A stretch of 14,061 bases of DNA. Origin: Clostridiales bacterium. Lineage in GTDB: Bacteria; Bacillota; Peptococcia; Peptococcales; Peptococcaceae. The notes below the pieces were generated by a model, which saw nothing but the letters and a program-made list of their open reading frames with translations, was not told the DNA's origin and did not search any database. Below are positions 1-5,245 of the stretch, piece after piece. The DNA is taken from assembly GCA_003343815.1 (NCBI GenBank), contig QAKL01000139.1:1-14061 (forward strand). Direction: 5' to 3'. A program made the translations under genes and the position numbers. The stretch's first letter is position 1. Every line of letters begins with the position of its first letter.

Positions 1-641
1 CCGATGACGACGTTGGTGTCAATGGTAACGCCCAAAGCTTTCAAATTGTCAATCTCTTTTTGGACGATAGATTTCGGCAGACGGAACTCAGGGATACCGT
101 AAACCAACACACCGCCGGGGATATGCAGAGCCTCGAAAATGGTGACCGCATATCCTGCTTTGGCTAAATCACCGGCACAGGTTAAGCCGGAGGGGCCGGA
201 GCCGACTACGGCAACCTTGTGACCGTTGGGGGTAGGCTTTTCAATTACTAAATTCTCCTGTGCTGCGTGCCAGTCTGCGACGAAACGCTCCAAGCGGCCG
301 ATGCCGACCGGATCGCCGCGGAATCCGCGGGTGCAGGCACTTTCGCACTGGCTTTCCTGTGGGCAGACACGGCCGCAGACGGCAGGGAGCGAGCTATCGA
401 CGCTGATAGTTTGATAAGCACCTTCGAAATCATGTTCTTTAATTTTGGCAATAAAGCCTTTAATATTAACACCGACCGGGCATTTGGAAATACAGGGGGC
501 ATTGGCACAGCCCAAGCAGCGCTCGGCCTCATTTAAAGCAGTTTCTTCCGAATAGCCCAAAGCTACCTCGGCAAAGTTTTTATTGCGCACATCAGGCTCC
601 TGATGAGGCATAGGATTTTTGGTAGGAGACATATTAGGCAT
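1..641 (-). CDS. gltA: NADPH-dependent glutamate synthase / Nfn large subunit, N-terminal part (runs off window)
   Basis: About 213 residues are visible on the minus strand; the C-terminus lies beyond base 1. Proteins of this family move electrons between NAD(P)H, FAD and iron-sulfur clusters in the cytoplasm, either as the small subunit of glutamate synthase or as the large subunit of NADH-dependent ferredoxin:NADP oxidoreductase. The sequence shows two four-cysteine clusters, C42-x2-C45-x4-C50-x3-C54 and C89, C93, C99, C103, which fit the two N-terminal [4Fe-4S] sites. A Rossmann FAD-binding motif (VVGSGPSG, residues 145-152) follows, then the GGVLVYGIPEFRLPK stretch typical of the family. 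The start at 641-639 is set by an AAGGAGG ribosome site at 657-651 that lies inside the end of the upstream gene, one base away, so the two are translationally coupled. This pairing favours the Nfn-type complex, but glutamate synthase remains possible. Confidence 0.93.
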   Translation of the reverse strand, partial: MPNMSPTKNPMPHQEPDVRNKNFAEVALGYSEETALNEAERCLGCANAPCISKCPVGVNIKGFIAKIKEHDFEGAYQTISVDSSLPAVCGRVCPQESQCESACTRGFRGDPVGIGRLERFVADWHAAQENLVIEKPTPNGHKVAVVGSGPSGLTCAGDLAKAGYAVTIFEALHIPGGVLVYGIPEFRLPKSIVQKEIDNLKALGVTIDTNVVI

Positions 642-642
642 A

Positions 643-1485
643 TTACTGCACCTCCTTATTTAAAAGATTGCAGGCTTCTTCGTAAGCATGACGTTCGTAT
701 TCTTTATAGGTACCGTTACGGCTCATCATCTCGTCAAAATCGACCTCGTGACCGTCAAAATCCGGTCCGTCCACGCAGGCGAATTTGGTTTGACCGCCGA
801 CAGTCAAGCGGCAGCCGCCGCACATACCTGTGCCGTCAATCATGATCGGGTTCATGCTGACAATAGTTTTTACGCCATATTCTTTGGTTAATTTGCAGAC
901 AAATTTCATCATGATCGGGGGACCGATGGTGATTACTTCGTCAAATTTTTCGCCTTGATCCAGCAAATCTTTCAAGGCTTCGGTAGTCATGCCTTTGCGG
1001 CCGTAAGAGCCATCGTCGGTCATCAAATGTAAGCGCGTGCAGGATTGTTTAAACTCGTCCTCTAAGATAACTAAATCTTTGTTACGGAAACCGACAATTA
1101 AATCAACCTCAGCGCCTAAATTGTGCAGCTTTTTAGCGATCGGCAGAGCAATCGCACAGCCGACGCCGCCGCCGACTACCGCGACTTTCTTTAAACCATC
1201 GGTTTCGGTCGGGTTGCCTAAAGGACCGACAAAGTCTTGGACGTAGCCGCCCTCGGGGATCGAGTTTAATTTTTTGGTCGTTGCGCCGACTACTTGGAAA
1301 ATGACAGTGACGCTGCCTTTTTCACGGTCGAAATCACAAATCGTGAGCGGGATACGCTCGCCTTCGGGACAGGCGCGTAAGATAACGAATTGTCCGGGCT
1401 CTGCTTTGCGGGCGACAAAGGGAGCTTCGACTTCAATTAAAGTTTCCGTATGATTTAATTCCTTACGGGTTAAAATCTTGTACAT
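643..1485 (-). CDS. Sulfide/dihydroorotate dehydrogenase-like FAD/NAD-binding protein (NfnA/SudB type)
   Basis: A 280-residue flavoprotein of the ferredoxin-NADP reductase superfamily, the usual partner of the gene that follows it. It is expected to bind FAD, NAD(H) and one [2Fe-2S] cluster and to act in the cytoplasm in electron bifurcation or transhydrogenation. Visible features are an FAD-binding barrel with the RIPLTI motif near residues 44-49, a nucleotide-binding motif VVGGGVGCA at 103-111, and a C-terminal cluster motif with C222, C225 and C237 ahead of VDGPDFDGHEVDF. The length is normal and the frame intact. The start is supported by AGGAGG just upstream of the ATG at 1485. A promoter about 110 bases upstream reads into it, so the two host genes form an operon pointing away from the element on the right. 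Confidence 0.94.
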   Translation of the reverse strand: MYKILTRKELNHTETLIEVEAPFVARKAEPGQFVILRACPEGERIPLTICDFDREKGSVTVIFQVVGATTKKLNSIPEGGYVQDFVGPLGNPTETDGLKKVAVVGGGVGCAIALPIAKKLHNLGAEVDLIVGFRNKDLVILEDEFKQSCTRLHLMTDDGSYGRKGMTTEALKDLLDQGEKFDEVITIGPPIMMKFVCKLTKEYGVKTIVSMNPIMIDGTGMCGGCRLTVGGQTKFACVDGPDFDGHEVDFDEMMSRNGTYKEYERHAYEEACNLLNKEVQ

Positions 1486-1593
1486 ATCAAGACCTCCTTG
1501 TGCAAAAGTTATGTATGTCTTATTTGAATAGAGTATATTTCTAAAAAAAATATGTCTCGGATGAGCATTATCTCAATCTCAATTCCTATAATT

Positions 1594-1622
1594 AGTATAG
1601 GCCATGACAGGTGCAATGTCAA
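1594..1622 (-). promoter_or_regulatory. Sigma-70/SigA promoter of the host two-gene operon
   Basis: On the minus strand TTGACA (1622-1617) is separated by exactly 17 bases from TATACT (1599-1594). This is a near-perfect housekeeping promoter. It points at the gene starting at 1485, leaving a leader of about 100 bases. The leader contains TGAG-ATAATG-CTCA, a short inverted repeat that might be an operator; I cannot assign a regulator. Confidence 0.85.
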
Positions 1623-1733
1623 ATTAGAATAAGCTTATCGAACTAAACAAGAAAAATATTAGATAAAACTGAATTATAGTATATAATAGTACAAGAAGGT
1701 GTACGAAATGTTAAAGCAATAGTTAAAAAAAGA

Positions 1734-2017
1734 TTAAATTACGGCAAAAAAGTTCGAATTAACGCTTAGTTGTCGAAAAAGTTTTTTTTCGAACAATTCA
1801 GTGACGGAAACATTGAGAATTTTGGCAATGCCGTATAGCTCGATATCCGTCACTGTGCGCTGCTTGTCCTCAATGCTGAAATAGAGCCGCAGCAGACATA
1901 AATCGCCAGCGCTTCTAATTTGTCGGATAAAACCTGCCGGCTTAATTCTCTTTCGGTGCGCAGGCGGCTGACTCGTTCAAAGAGTATGTTTATTTTGCGG
2001 CAGACGCGACGGATCAT
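1734..2017 (-). pseudogene. XRE-family helix-turn-helix repressor remnant, frameshifted
   Basis: Read on the minus strand from the ATG at 2017, the first frame gives RLRTERELSRQVLSDKLEAL and continues to CCGSIS. The match then jumps to the next frame, IEDKQRTVTDIELYGIAKIL, and on to NVSVTELFEKKLF, ending at TAA 1736-1734. Joined across one missing base near 1875-1877 the product is a complete HTH_3 domain of the lambda/P22 repressor type, with the family's order of helices. In the original frame translation stops soon after the shift, so the protein should be inactive. This could be the relic of a phage or island repressor, or a host regulator damaged at the junction. A sequencing error could also explain the single-base shift. 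Confidence 0.75.
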
Positions 2018-2028
2018 CTTTATTTAAA

Positions 2029-2283
2029 TTGTGTGCCGCCGATGATATAGTGACGGTGAAAAAGCGTAATCAAATGCTATTTGCAGCAGCGGAAGAAAAA
2101 ATCGAGGTCGATTTAGCCTTAGTCAGGCAAAATTTGAACTTAGATAAAAAAAGCTTGCTAAAATGCTTAAATATCAGGAAAAACGAGTATTATTATCATG
2201 GACGGGAAATTAAAAATATCAAGCGATAGGCTGAAATAAAAGCAATTACCATTTATAAAATGTTGAAATTAAGACAAACATAA
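2029..2283 (+). pseudogene. Possible IS3-family transposase (OrfB) remnant
   Basis: The plus-strand frame ends at TAG 2227-2229 and continues in frame to TAA near 2283. Around residues 43-60 it reads LLKCLNIRKNEYYYHGREIK, and AEIKAIT-IYKM follows the internal stop. This resembles the N-terminus of IS3/IS150-type OrfB transposases, where an LL..LgI..STYYY segment precedes AEIK..I..IY. No DDE catalytic region and no clean terminal inverted repeats are visible. If the assignment is right this is a small decayed fragment at the host-element junction. It could equally be a chance frame or an unrelated small protein. Confidence 0.25.
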
Positions 2284-2302
2284 TTGTCGGCACACTTTAA
2301 AT

Positions 2303-2389
2303 CGATAATTATCGTGTTTATAGCTTGTAGCAAAACGATTAACGATTAGATAAACCAACATTTACACCAAATTTACACCATTTACGCGA
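2303..2389 (+). promoter_or_regulatory. Palindrome and short direct repeats upstream of the element's promoter
   Basis: A perfect 12-base palindrome, CGATAATTATCG, lies at 2303-2314. ACGATTA occurs twice back to back at 2335-2341 and 2342-2348. TTTACACCA occurs at 2361-2369 and 2372-2380, 11 bases apart (about one helical turn), followed by TTTACGCGA at 2381-2389. Together they look like operator or protein-binding sites ahead of the promoter at 2417. An attachment-site or recombination role is also possible, because the host-element boundary should be nearby. Confidence 0.4.
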
Positions 2390-2416
2390 AAGGGCTCCAA
2401 TATGATACATATTTAT

Positions 2417-2445
2417 TTGCAAAATATCTCGCTTAGTAGTATAAT
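2417..2445 (+). promoter_or_regulatory. Sigma-70/SigA promoter driving the rightward gene array
   Basis: TTGCAA (2417-2422), a 17-base spacer and a perfect TATAAT (2440-2445). Transcription would start near 2452, just upstream of the first protein-coding frame, giving a leader of about 27 bases. It is the only strong vegetative promoter I found on the plus strand before the array. Confidence 0.7.
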
Positions 2446-2478
2446 ATTTATATTACCAAACGAAAGAAGCGGCTGAAA

Positions 2479-2787
2479 ATTATTAGTGATGATTCAAAAG
2501 CCTGTCCGCTATGTGGCGGTGAGCTGAAACATTATGACAGTGTGCCGAGGAATCTACGCACGAAACATCGCGCTATTAAGCGGATATTTGTTGAACGAAA
2601 AATGTGCAATTATTGCGGTACGATACATAGAGTAATTCCCGATATGGCTTTCCCATATAAGCAATACGAAGCGGAATTAATTTCAGGCGTATTAGAAGGG
2701 CTGATCACTGTTGAAACATTGGGCTTTGAGGATTATCCGTGCGAGAGTACGATGAAACGCTGGCTCGATGAATATTTACATAAATAG
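2479..2787 (+). CDS. DUF6431-like zinc-binding protein, non-canonical start
   Basis: The frame encodes a small protein with two CxxC pairs, CPLCGG (codons at 2503 and 2512) and CNYCG (codons at 2605 and 2614), followed by the signature ITVETLGFEDYPCESTMKRWL. I recall this pattern as DUF6431, a family of unknown function common on mobile elements of Bacillota. The paired cysteines suggest a zinc ribbon. The frame is open from 2440, but the first in-frame standard start is GTG 2542, which would remove the first CxxC pair. Homologues as I recall them begin close to IISDDSKACP, which points to ATT 2479 or 2482 as the start, or CTG 2473, with only a weak AAGAAGCGG site upstream. A truncated 5' end that lost its ATG is the alternative. 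The stop is directly followed by repeat copy A. Confidence 0.65.
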   Translation: MISDDSKACPLCGGELKHYDSVPRNLRTKHRAIKRIFVERKMCNYCGTIHRVIPDMAFPYKQYEAELISGVLEGLITVETLGFEDYPCESTMKRWLDEYLHK

Positions 2788-2820
2788 TACGCGAAATATA
2801 CACTTCCTCTTGTGAGAGGA
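2788..2820 (+). repeat. Dispersed intergenic element, copy A
   Basis: Begins right after the stop codon at 2787. It shares ACGCGAAAnATACA, a pyrimidine-rich CTTCCTCTTGTG segment and GAGAGGAG with the other copies. This is one of the more diverged copies. Unlike the rest it is not followed by a gene; a terminator begins only 15 bases downstream. Confidence 0.55.
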
Positions 2821-2834
2821 GGAGACAGAAGTTT

Positions 2835-2865
2835 AGACTCGATACGGCATCGGGTCTTATTTTTT
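2835..2865 (+). terminator. Rho-independent terminator after the DUF6431-like gene
   Basis: Stem AGACTCGAT (2835-2843), five-base loop, ATCGGGTCT (2849-2857) with one G-T wobble, then TTATTTTTT. It sits between the first gene and the next, immediately beyond repeat copy A. Confidence 0.8.
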
Positions 2866-2969
2866 GCGCAAAAACCACCTTAGTTGCTTTTACTATTCTT
2901 ATTTTCTATCCTAGAATAGATTACAGGCTAAGCGCGCAAAAGCCAGAATATTTTTAAGAGGTGAAACCT

Positions 2970-3386
2970 ATGACATTAAAGGTGCGAGCAGAATTATCGG
3001 AAAAGAATAAATACTGGATAGAGCGCCACCGTTATCATGAGTTGAAGCATTTTTGCATGCAGTATCCGATTTGGAAAAAGGCATTGAATGCGATCAGCAT
3101 GGTTGAAAGCAGCAAGATGAATACTTGTTGTCCGGATAATAAAAATGTTAGTGATCATACGGCGGTAAAAGCTGAAGCGCGAATTTATTATACGGACAGA
3201 ATTGATATGCTGGAGCGCATTAGCAAAGAGGCTGATCCTGATTTGGCTAAATATATTCTAAAAGGCGTAACCGAGGGCGTGCCGTATGATTATTTGAAAG
3301 CTAAGTTAGATATTCCTTGTTGTAAAGATACTTATTACGATCGTTATCGCCGATTCTTTTGGTTATTAAATAAAGAGCGCGGATGA
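2970..3386 (+). CDS. Conserved phage-type hypothetical, putative C-terminal HTH
   Basis: A 138-residue soluble protein of unknown function. The middle (residues 50-66) is low in conserved character. The C-terminal third, GVPYDYLKAKLDIPC then DTYYDRYRRFFWLL (residues 103-133), has the helix-turn-helix rhythm and basic recognition helix of a DNA-binding segment like those in small phage transcription regulators such as the ArpU/RinA group. That comparison rests on pattern only. The N-terminus KYWIERHRYHELKHFCMQYPIW is aromatic and charged, also familiar from small proteins of gut phages. The start ATG 2970 is preferred over GTG 2961 because AAGAGGTG (2956-2963) is its ribosome site and overlaps the GTG. 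A strong terminator follows five bases after the stop. Confidence 0.8.
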   Translation: MTLKVRAELSEKNKYWIERHRYHELKHFCMQYPIWKKALNAISMVESSKMNTCCPDNKNVSDHTAVKAEARIYYTDRIDMLERISKEADPDLAKYILKGVTEGVPYDYLKAKLDIPCCKDTYYDRYRRFFWLLNKERG

Positions 3387-3390
3387 TTTC

Positions 3391-3427
3391 AAAGCAGAGG
3401 CTGAAAATGCTTCTGCTTTTTTATTTT
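3391..3427 (+). terminator. Rho-independent terminator
   Basis: An 11-base stem AAAGCAGAGGC (3391-3401) pairs with GCTTCTGCTTT (3409-3419) with one wobble, loop TGAAAAT, and a run of T through 3427. It lies directly downstream of the stop at 3386. Confidence 0.88.
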
Positions 3428-3485
3428 CCATACGCGGACTGCGAATAATCGTGATAATTTAGTAAAACGAAAAGGAGAGAGATTG

Positions 3486-3719
3486 ATGGGAAATGCATTT
3501 GTATACGGGTTGATTGGTTTTGTTATTGGCTATGCGCTTTGTTATGTACTTGCTCTATATACTTATATCCGGCAAACAGCTGGCGCGCTGCGTATCGCAG
3601 AATCTGATGAAAATAGCGAACCGTATTTATTTTTGGAGTTAGCGAAACCGATAGAAGAAATCGAAAGGAGCGCGCAAGTGACATTTGTCGTAACCTCTAA
3701 AAAATACAATACGCGTTAA
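3486..3719 (+). CDS. Small single-pass membrane phage protein
   Basis: Seventy-seven residues. Residues 5-27 form one hydrophobic helix (FVYGLIGFVIGYALCYVLAL); the rest is a cytosolic domain beginning TAGALRIAESDENSEPYLFLEL and ending VTFVVTSKKYNTR. The LRI.ES....PYLFLEL pattern is familiar to me from small proteins of gut siphophages whose function is unknown. ATG 3486 is chosen over TTG 3483 because AAAGGAGAG at 3471-3479 is well spaced. The stop codon overlaps repeat copy B. Confidence 0.8.
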   Translation: MGNAFVYGLIGFVIGYALCYVLALYTYIRQTAGALRIAESDENSEPYLFLELAKPIEEIERSAQVTFVVTSKKYNTR

Positions 3720-3740
3720 ACACAAGTCCTTTTATGAAAC
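3711..3740 (+). repeat. Dispersed intergenic element, copy B
   Basis: Starts ACGCG at 3711, overlapping the last codons and stop of the upstream gene, and continues with AAACACAAGTCCTTTTATG and AAAC. Aligned without gaps to copy D, about 22 of 30 positions agree. The next gene starts 26 bases downstream. Confidence 0.5.
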
Positions 3741-3765
3741 ATATTACGCGAAAGGAGAAAATAAT

Positions 3766-4098
3766 ATGGATGAGACAAAAGAATTGTTAAACGAGGAAAT
3801 TAAGTATATTTTGGAGGATTTAAGCAATCTGCCTGAAGACAGCGAAGAAAGGACAATGATGGTAGATAATCTGGTGAAACTATACAAACTCAAGATTGAA
3901 GAGAACAAAAACAGCGAGGACAGCGCTGCGAAAAAGAAAGATCAATATTTGAGATACGGTATAGATATAGCCGGGATTGTTTTACCGCTAATCTTTTACG
4001 GAGTATGGATGGGACGCGGATTTAAATTTGAAGAAAAAGGGACATTTACCTCCCAGACATTCAAAGGTTTGATTAATCGTTTTAGACCAACGAAGTAA
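3766..4098 (+). CDS. Coiled-coil/single-pass membrane phage protein
   Basis: One hundred and ten residues of unknown function. Residues 1-58 are highly charged, with heptad-like leucines (LLNEEIKYILEDLSNL and MVDNLVKLYKLKIEE), so a coiled coil is likely. Residues 64-82 (YGIDIAGIVLPLIFYGVWM) form a membrane helix. The tail GFKFEEKGTFTS then FRPTK is a conserved ending I associate with small gut-phage proteins. The ribosome site AAAGGAGAA (3751-3759) fits the ATG at 3766. The gene lies between repeat copy B and a terminator, forming one of the repeat-gene-terminator cassettes. Confidence 0.82.
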   Translation: MDETKELLNEEIKYILEDLSNLPEDSEERTMMVDNLVKLYKLKIEENKNSEDSAAKKKDQYLRYGIDIAGIVLPLIFYGVWMGRGFKFEEKGTFTSQTFKGLINRFRPTK

Positions 4099-4107
4099 TA
4101 GTTTAAG

Positions 4108-4140
4108 GAGGAGCGAGGAATGCAATCGCTCTTCGTTTTT
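4108..4140 (+). terminator. Rho-independent terminator
   Basis: Stem GAGGAGCGA (4108-4116) pairs with TCGCTCTTC (4126-4134) with one wobble, followed by GTTTTT. A strong ribosome site (AAGGAGG, 4105-4111) overlaps the left arm, so translation from 4120 could disrupt the hairpin. Confidence 0.7.
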
Positions 4141-4227
4141 CGCGTGAAAAATACAATTGCTCTTATAGAAAGGCGATATAGAGCTCTTTATCCCTTTACT
4201 AATCATGGCGAATATGTTATAAAGTAA
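4120..4227 (+). CDS. Possible 35-residue small protein overlapping a terminator and repeat copy C
   Basis: ATG 4120 has an AAGGAGG site eight bases upstream. The frame runs 35 codons to TAA 4225-4227, giving a basic peptide that begins MQSLFVFRVKNTIALIERRY. It crosses both the terminator hairpin and repeat copy C. Either it is a true leader-type peptide whose translation influences the terminator, or the ribosome site is a coincidence of the hairpin's purine arm. No similarity is recognised. Confidence 0.3.
   Translation: MQSLFVFRVKNTIALIERRYRALYPFTNHGEYVIK
4140..4173 (+). repeat. Dispersed intergenic element, copy C
   Basis: Starts at the end of the preceding terminator's T run: CGCG, a two-base insertion, AAAAATACAA, then TTGCTCTTATAGAAAGG. 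The TTGCTCTTA segment is very close to the boxA element of bacterial and lambdoid antitermination sites. It lies 88 bases upstream of the next gene start at 4262. Confidence 0.6.
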
Positions 4228-4261
4228 GTAGCATATTCAGACGAAAAGGAGATAATAAGCT

Positions 4262-4510
4262 ATGGAATTTTTCAACAAAAAGCAGCTTGAGGCTATGAAA
4301 ACGGGTGTATATATTTGTGAAAATTGCGGTAGCCAAATGGAATTTGAGGATCAGTGGGAAGACAGTCTGGTTTGCCCTAATTGCGGCAATTCCACGGATG
4401 TGGACCATTATGGCTTTACCGACGAGGAATACGACGCATTATACCCGACATACGAGGAAGTCATGGGCATAGAAACAGTAGTTTATGATGAGGAAGATGA
4501 TTGGTATTGA
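4262..4510 (+). CDS. Small acidic zinc-ribbon protein
   Basis: Eighty-two residues. Two CxxC pairs, C19-x2-C22 (ICENCG) and C38-x2-C41 (VCPNCG), about 16 residues apart, predict a rubredoxin-like zinc ribbon. The C-terminal half is strongly acidic and tyrosine-rich (DEEYDALYPTYEEVMG and YDEEDDWY), as in proteins that mimic nucleic acid or bind basic partners, though no function follows from that alone. The ribosome site AAAAGGAG (about 4243-4250) supports ATG 4262. Repeat copy C precedes it and a terminator follows its stop by six bases. The product is unrecognised beyond the fold. Confidence 0.83.
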   Translation: MEFFNKKQLEAMKTGVYICENCGSQMEFEDQWEDSLVCPNCGNSTDVDHYGFTDEEYDALYPTYEEVMGIETVVYDEEDDWY

Positions 4511-4515
4511 TGAAA

Positions 4516-4545
4516 GGGGAGTCCGCGAGGACTCTTCTTTTTTTT
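4516..4545 (+). terminator. Rho-independent terminator
   Basis: Stem GGGGAGTCC (4516-4524), tetraloop GCGA, GGACTCTTC (4529-4537) with two wobbles, then a run of eight or more T. Located just after the stop at 4510 and just before the next ribosome site. Confidence 0.88.
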
Positions 4546-4556
4546 AGGAGAATAAT

Positions 4557-4916
4557 ATGCGCTATCACTATGAGAAACCGGCGCGCTTTCACGCCGTGTA
4601 CGGACAATTATATATTTGCAATCATCCTGTATATAATCGCTGTACATTATATTTAATTACAGATAAAGGCTTGGCTGTGATCCAGCAAAGATTCGATGTA
4701 CGCACTAAAACTACTTGGTGGAGCGAAATAGATCCGTGGTTAGCCAATGAAATTTATCTTAACCCTCGATTCAAGGCATATTTTGATCAAAAAGCAGGAA
4801 AGTGTAAGGACGGGCTATATTCTACAGTGACGATCAGACAAATCATGTGGGCGCTAAAAATGAAGCCGCTCAAAAAGGAACGCTGGGAGACGGTGTTTGA
4901 CCACGGAGATATTTAG
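4557..4916 (+). CDS. Conserved phage-type hypothetical protein
   Basis: A 119-residue soluble protein without a membrane segment. It contains LYLITDKGLAVIQQRFD, TTWWSEIDPWLANEIYLNP and YSTVTIRQIMWALKMKPLK, blocks I recall from small early proteins of gut siphophages; no function is known to me. The fold looks mixed alpha/beta, with a basic C-terminus. The start ATG 4557 follows TAGGAGAATAAT, whose ribosome site sits directly behind the T run of the preceding terminator. Its stop codon overlaps the first base of repeat copy D. Confidence 0.82.
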   Translation: MRYHYEKPARFHAVYGQLYICNHPVYNRCTLYLITDKGLAVIQQRFDVRTKTTWWSEIDPWLANEIYLNPRFKAYFDQKAGKCKDGLYSTVTIRQIMWALKMKPLKKERWETVFDHGDI

Positions 4917-4948
4917 CGCGAAAAATACAAGCGCTTTAATGAAAGGAG
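4916..4948 (+). repeat. Dispersed intergenic element, copy D
   Basis: Core GCGCGAAAAATACAAGCGC at 4916-4934, then TTTAATGAAAGGAG. The first 28 bases are identical to copy F. AGCGC and GCGCT can pair around an 11-base loop. The GAAAGGAG end supplies the ribosome site of the gene at 4957. Confidence 0.85.
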
Positions 4949-4956
4949 TGATAAGT

Positions 4957-5085
4957 ATGAAAACAATAGTAAAAACATTAGGCGTTTATTTCGCAGCAGG
5001 CTTGGCTATGCAAATGGGCATGGATTTTGCGAAGCGTGTGCATTTAGATGTCGAGGGAAAAAACAAAGTGCATCACATCTTTTAA
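4957..5085 (+). CDS. 42-residue membrane-associated phage peptide
   Basis: The product begins MKTIVKTLGVYFAAGLAMQM and ends in a histidine-containing tail. Residues 7-26 form an amphipathic-to-hydrophobic helix, so membrane association is likely. Function unknown. ATG 4957 is preferred over longer in-frame starts such as 4897, because the ribosome site GAAAGGAG of repeat copy D (4941-4948) is properly spaced and the longer version would overlap the upstream gene. A terminator begins directly after the stop. It is one of the shortest members of the repeat-gene-terminator cassettes. Confidence 0.72.
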   Translation: MKTIVKTLGVYFAAGLAMQMGMDFAKRVHLDVEGKNKVHHIF

Positions 5086-5115
5086 GAAGAGCCGCAGAGG
5101 CTCTTTTATTTTTTG
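5086..5115 (+). terminator. Rho-independent terminator
   Basis: Stem AAGAGCC (5087-5093), loop GCAGA, GGCTCTT (5099-5105), then TTATTTTTT. Nearly the same sequence as the terminator at 6183. Confidence 0.87.
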
Positions 5116-5134
5116 CTGAAAAGGAGAGAGGAAA

Positions 5135-5245
5135 ATGAAAAGAAAAATGAGATTGCTATTCGTATGGATGTTGGGTTTATTCGTTGGTCATTTATTAGAC
5201 AAGACTATTTGGGAGAGGATCGAAAGGCGGAGTAAAATTGAATAA
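5135..5245 (+). CDS. 36-residue membrane peptide upstream of a DUF6353 gene
   Basis: The product starts MKRKMRLLFVWMLGLFVGHLLD and ends in a charged tail. Basic residues precede one hydrophobic segment (about residues 7-21), so a membrane peptide oriented with its N-terminus inside is likely. AAAGGAGAGAGG (5120-5131) is a strong ribosome site. The last eight bases overlap the TTG start of the next gene, implying translational coupling and co-production with that membrane protein. Function unknown. Confidence 0.68.
   Translation: MKRKMRLLFVWMLGLFVGHLLDKTIWERIERRSKIE

Larger units (their letters stand above)
1623..2302. other. Host-element junction without an intact gene
   Basis: Apart from the XRE remnant and the possible transposase remnant I see no intact gene here. 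The stretch 1623-1733 is A+T-rich. A plus-strand TATAAT near 1683 is followed by a ribosome-like AAGAAGG, but the ATG behind it opens only a four-codon frame. The exact border between host DNA and the element cannot be placed; the change in gene content suggests it lies between about 1630 and 2400. Confidence 0.5.

Noticed and set aside
248..532. Minus-strand frame within the glutamate synthase gene
   Set aside because: It is out of frame with the iron-sulfur and FAD motifs of the real gene; its composition is that of a shadow.
1681..1722. Plus-strand promoter and gene near 1683
   Set aside because: The TATAAT-like sequence has no good -35 partner and the following ATG opens only four codons before TAG.
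2381..2406. Seventh copy of the dispersed element (TTTACGCGAAAGGGCTCC)
   Set aside because: Only the ACGCGAAA start agrees; the central ATACAA and the pyrimidine-rich tail are missing.
4897..4956. Longer start for the 42-residue peptide at 4957
   Set aside because: It would overlap the upstream gene and translate through repeat copy D, while the ribosome site directly ahead of 4957 is well placed.
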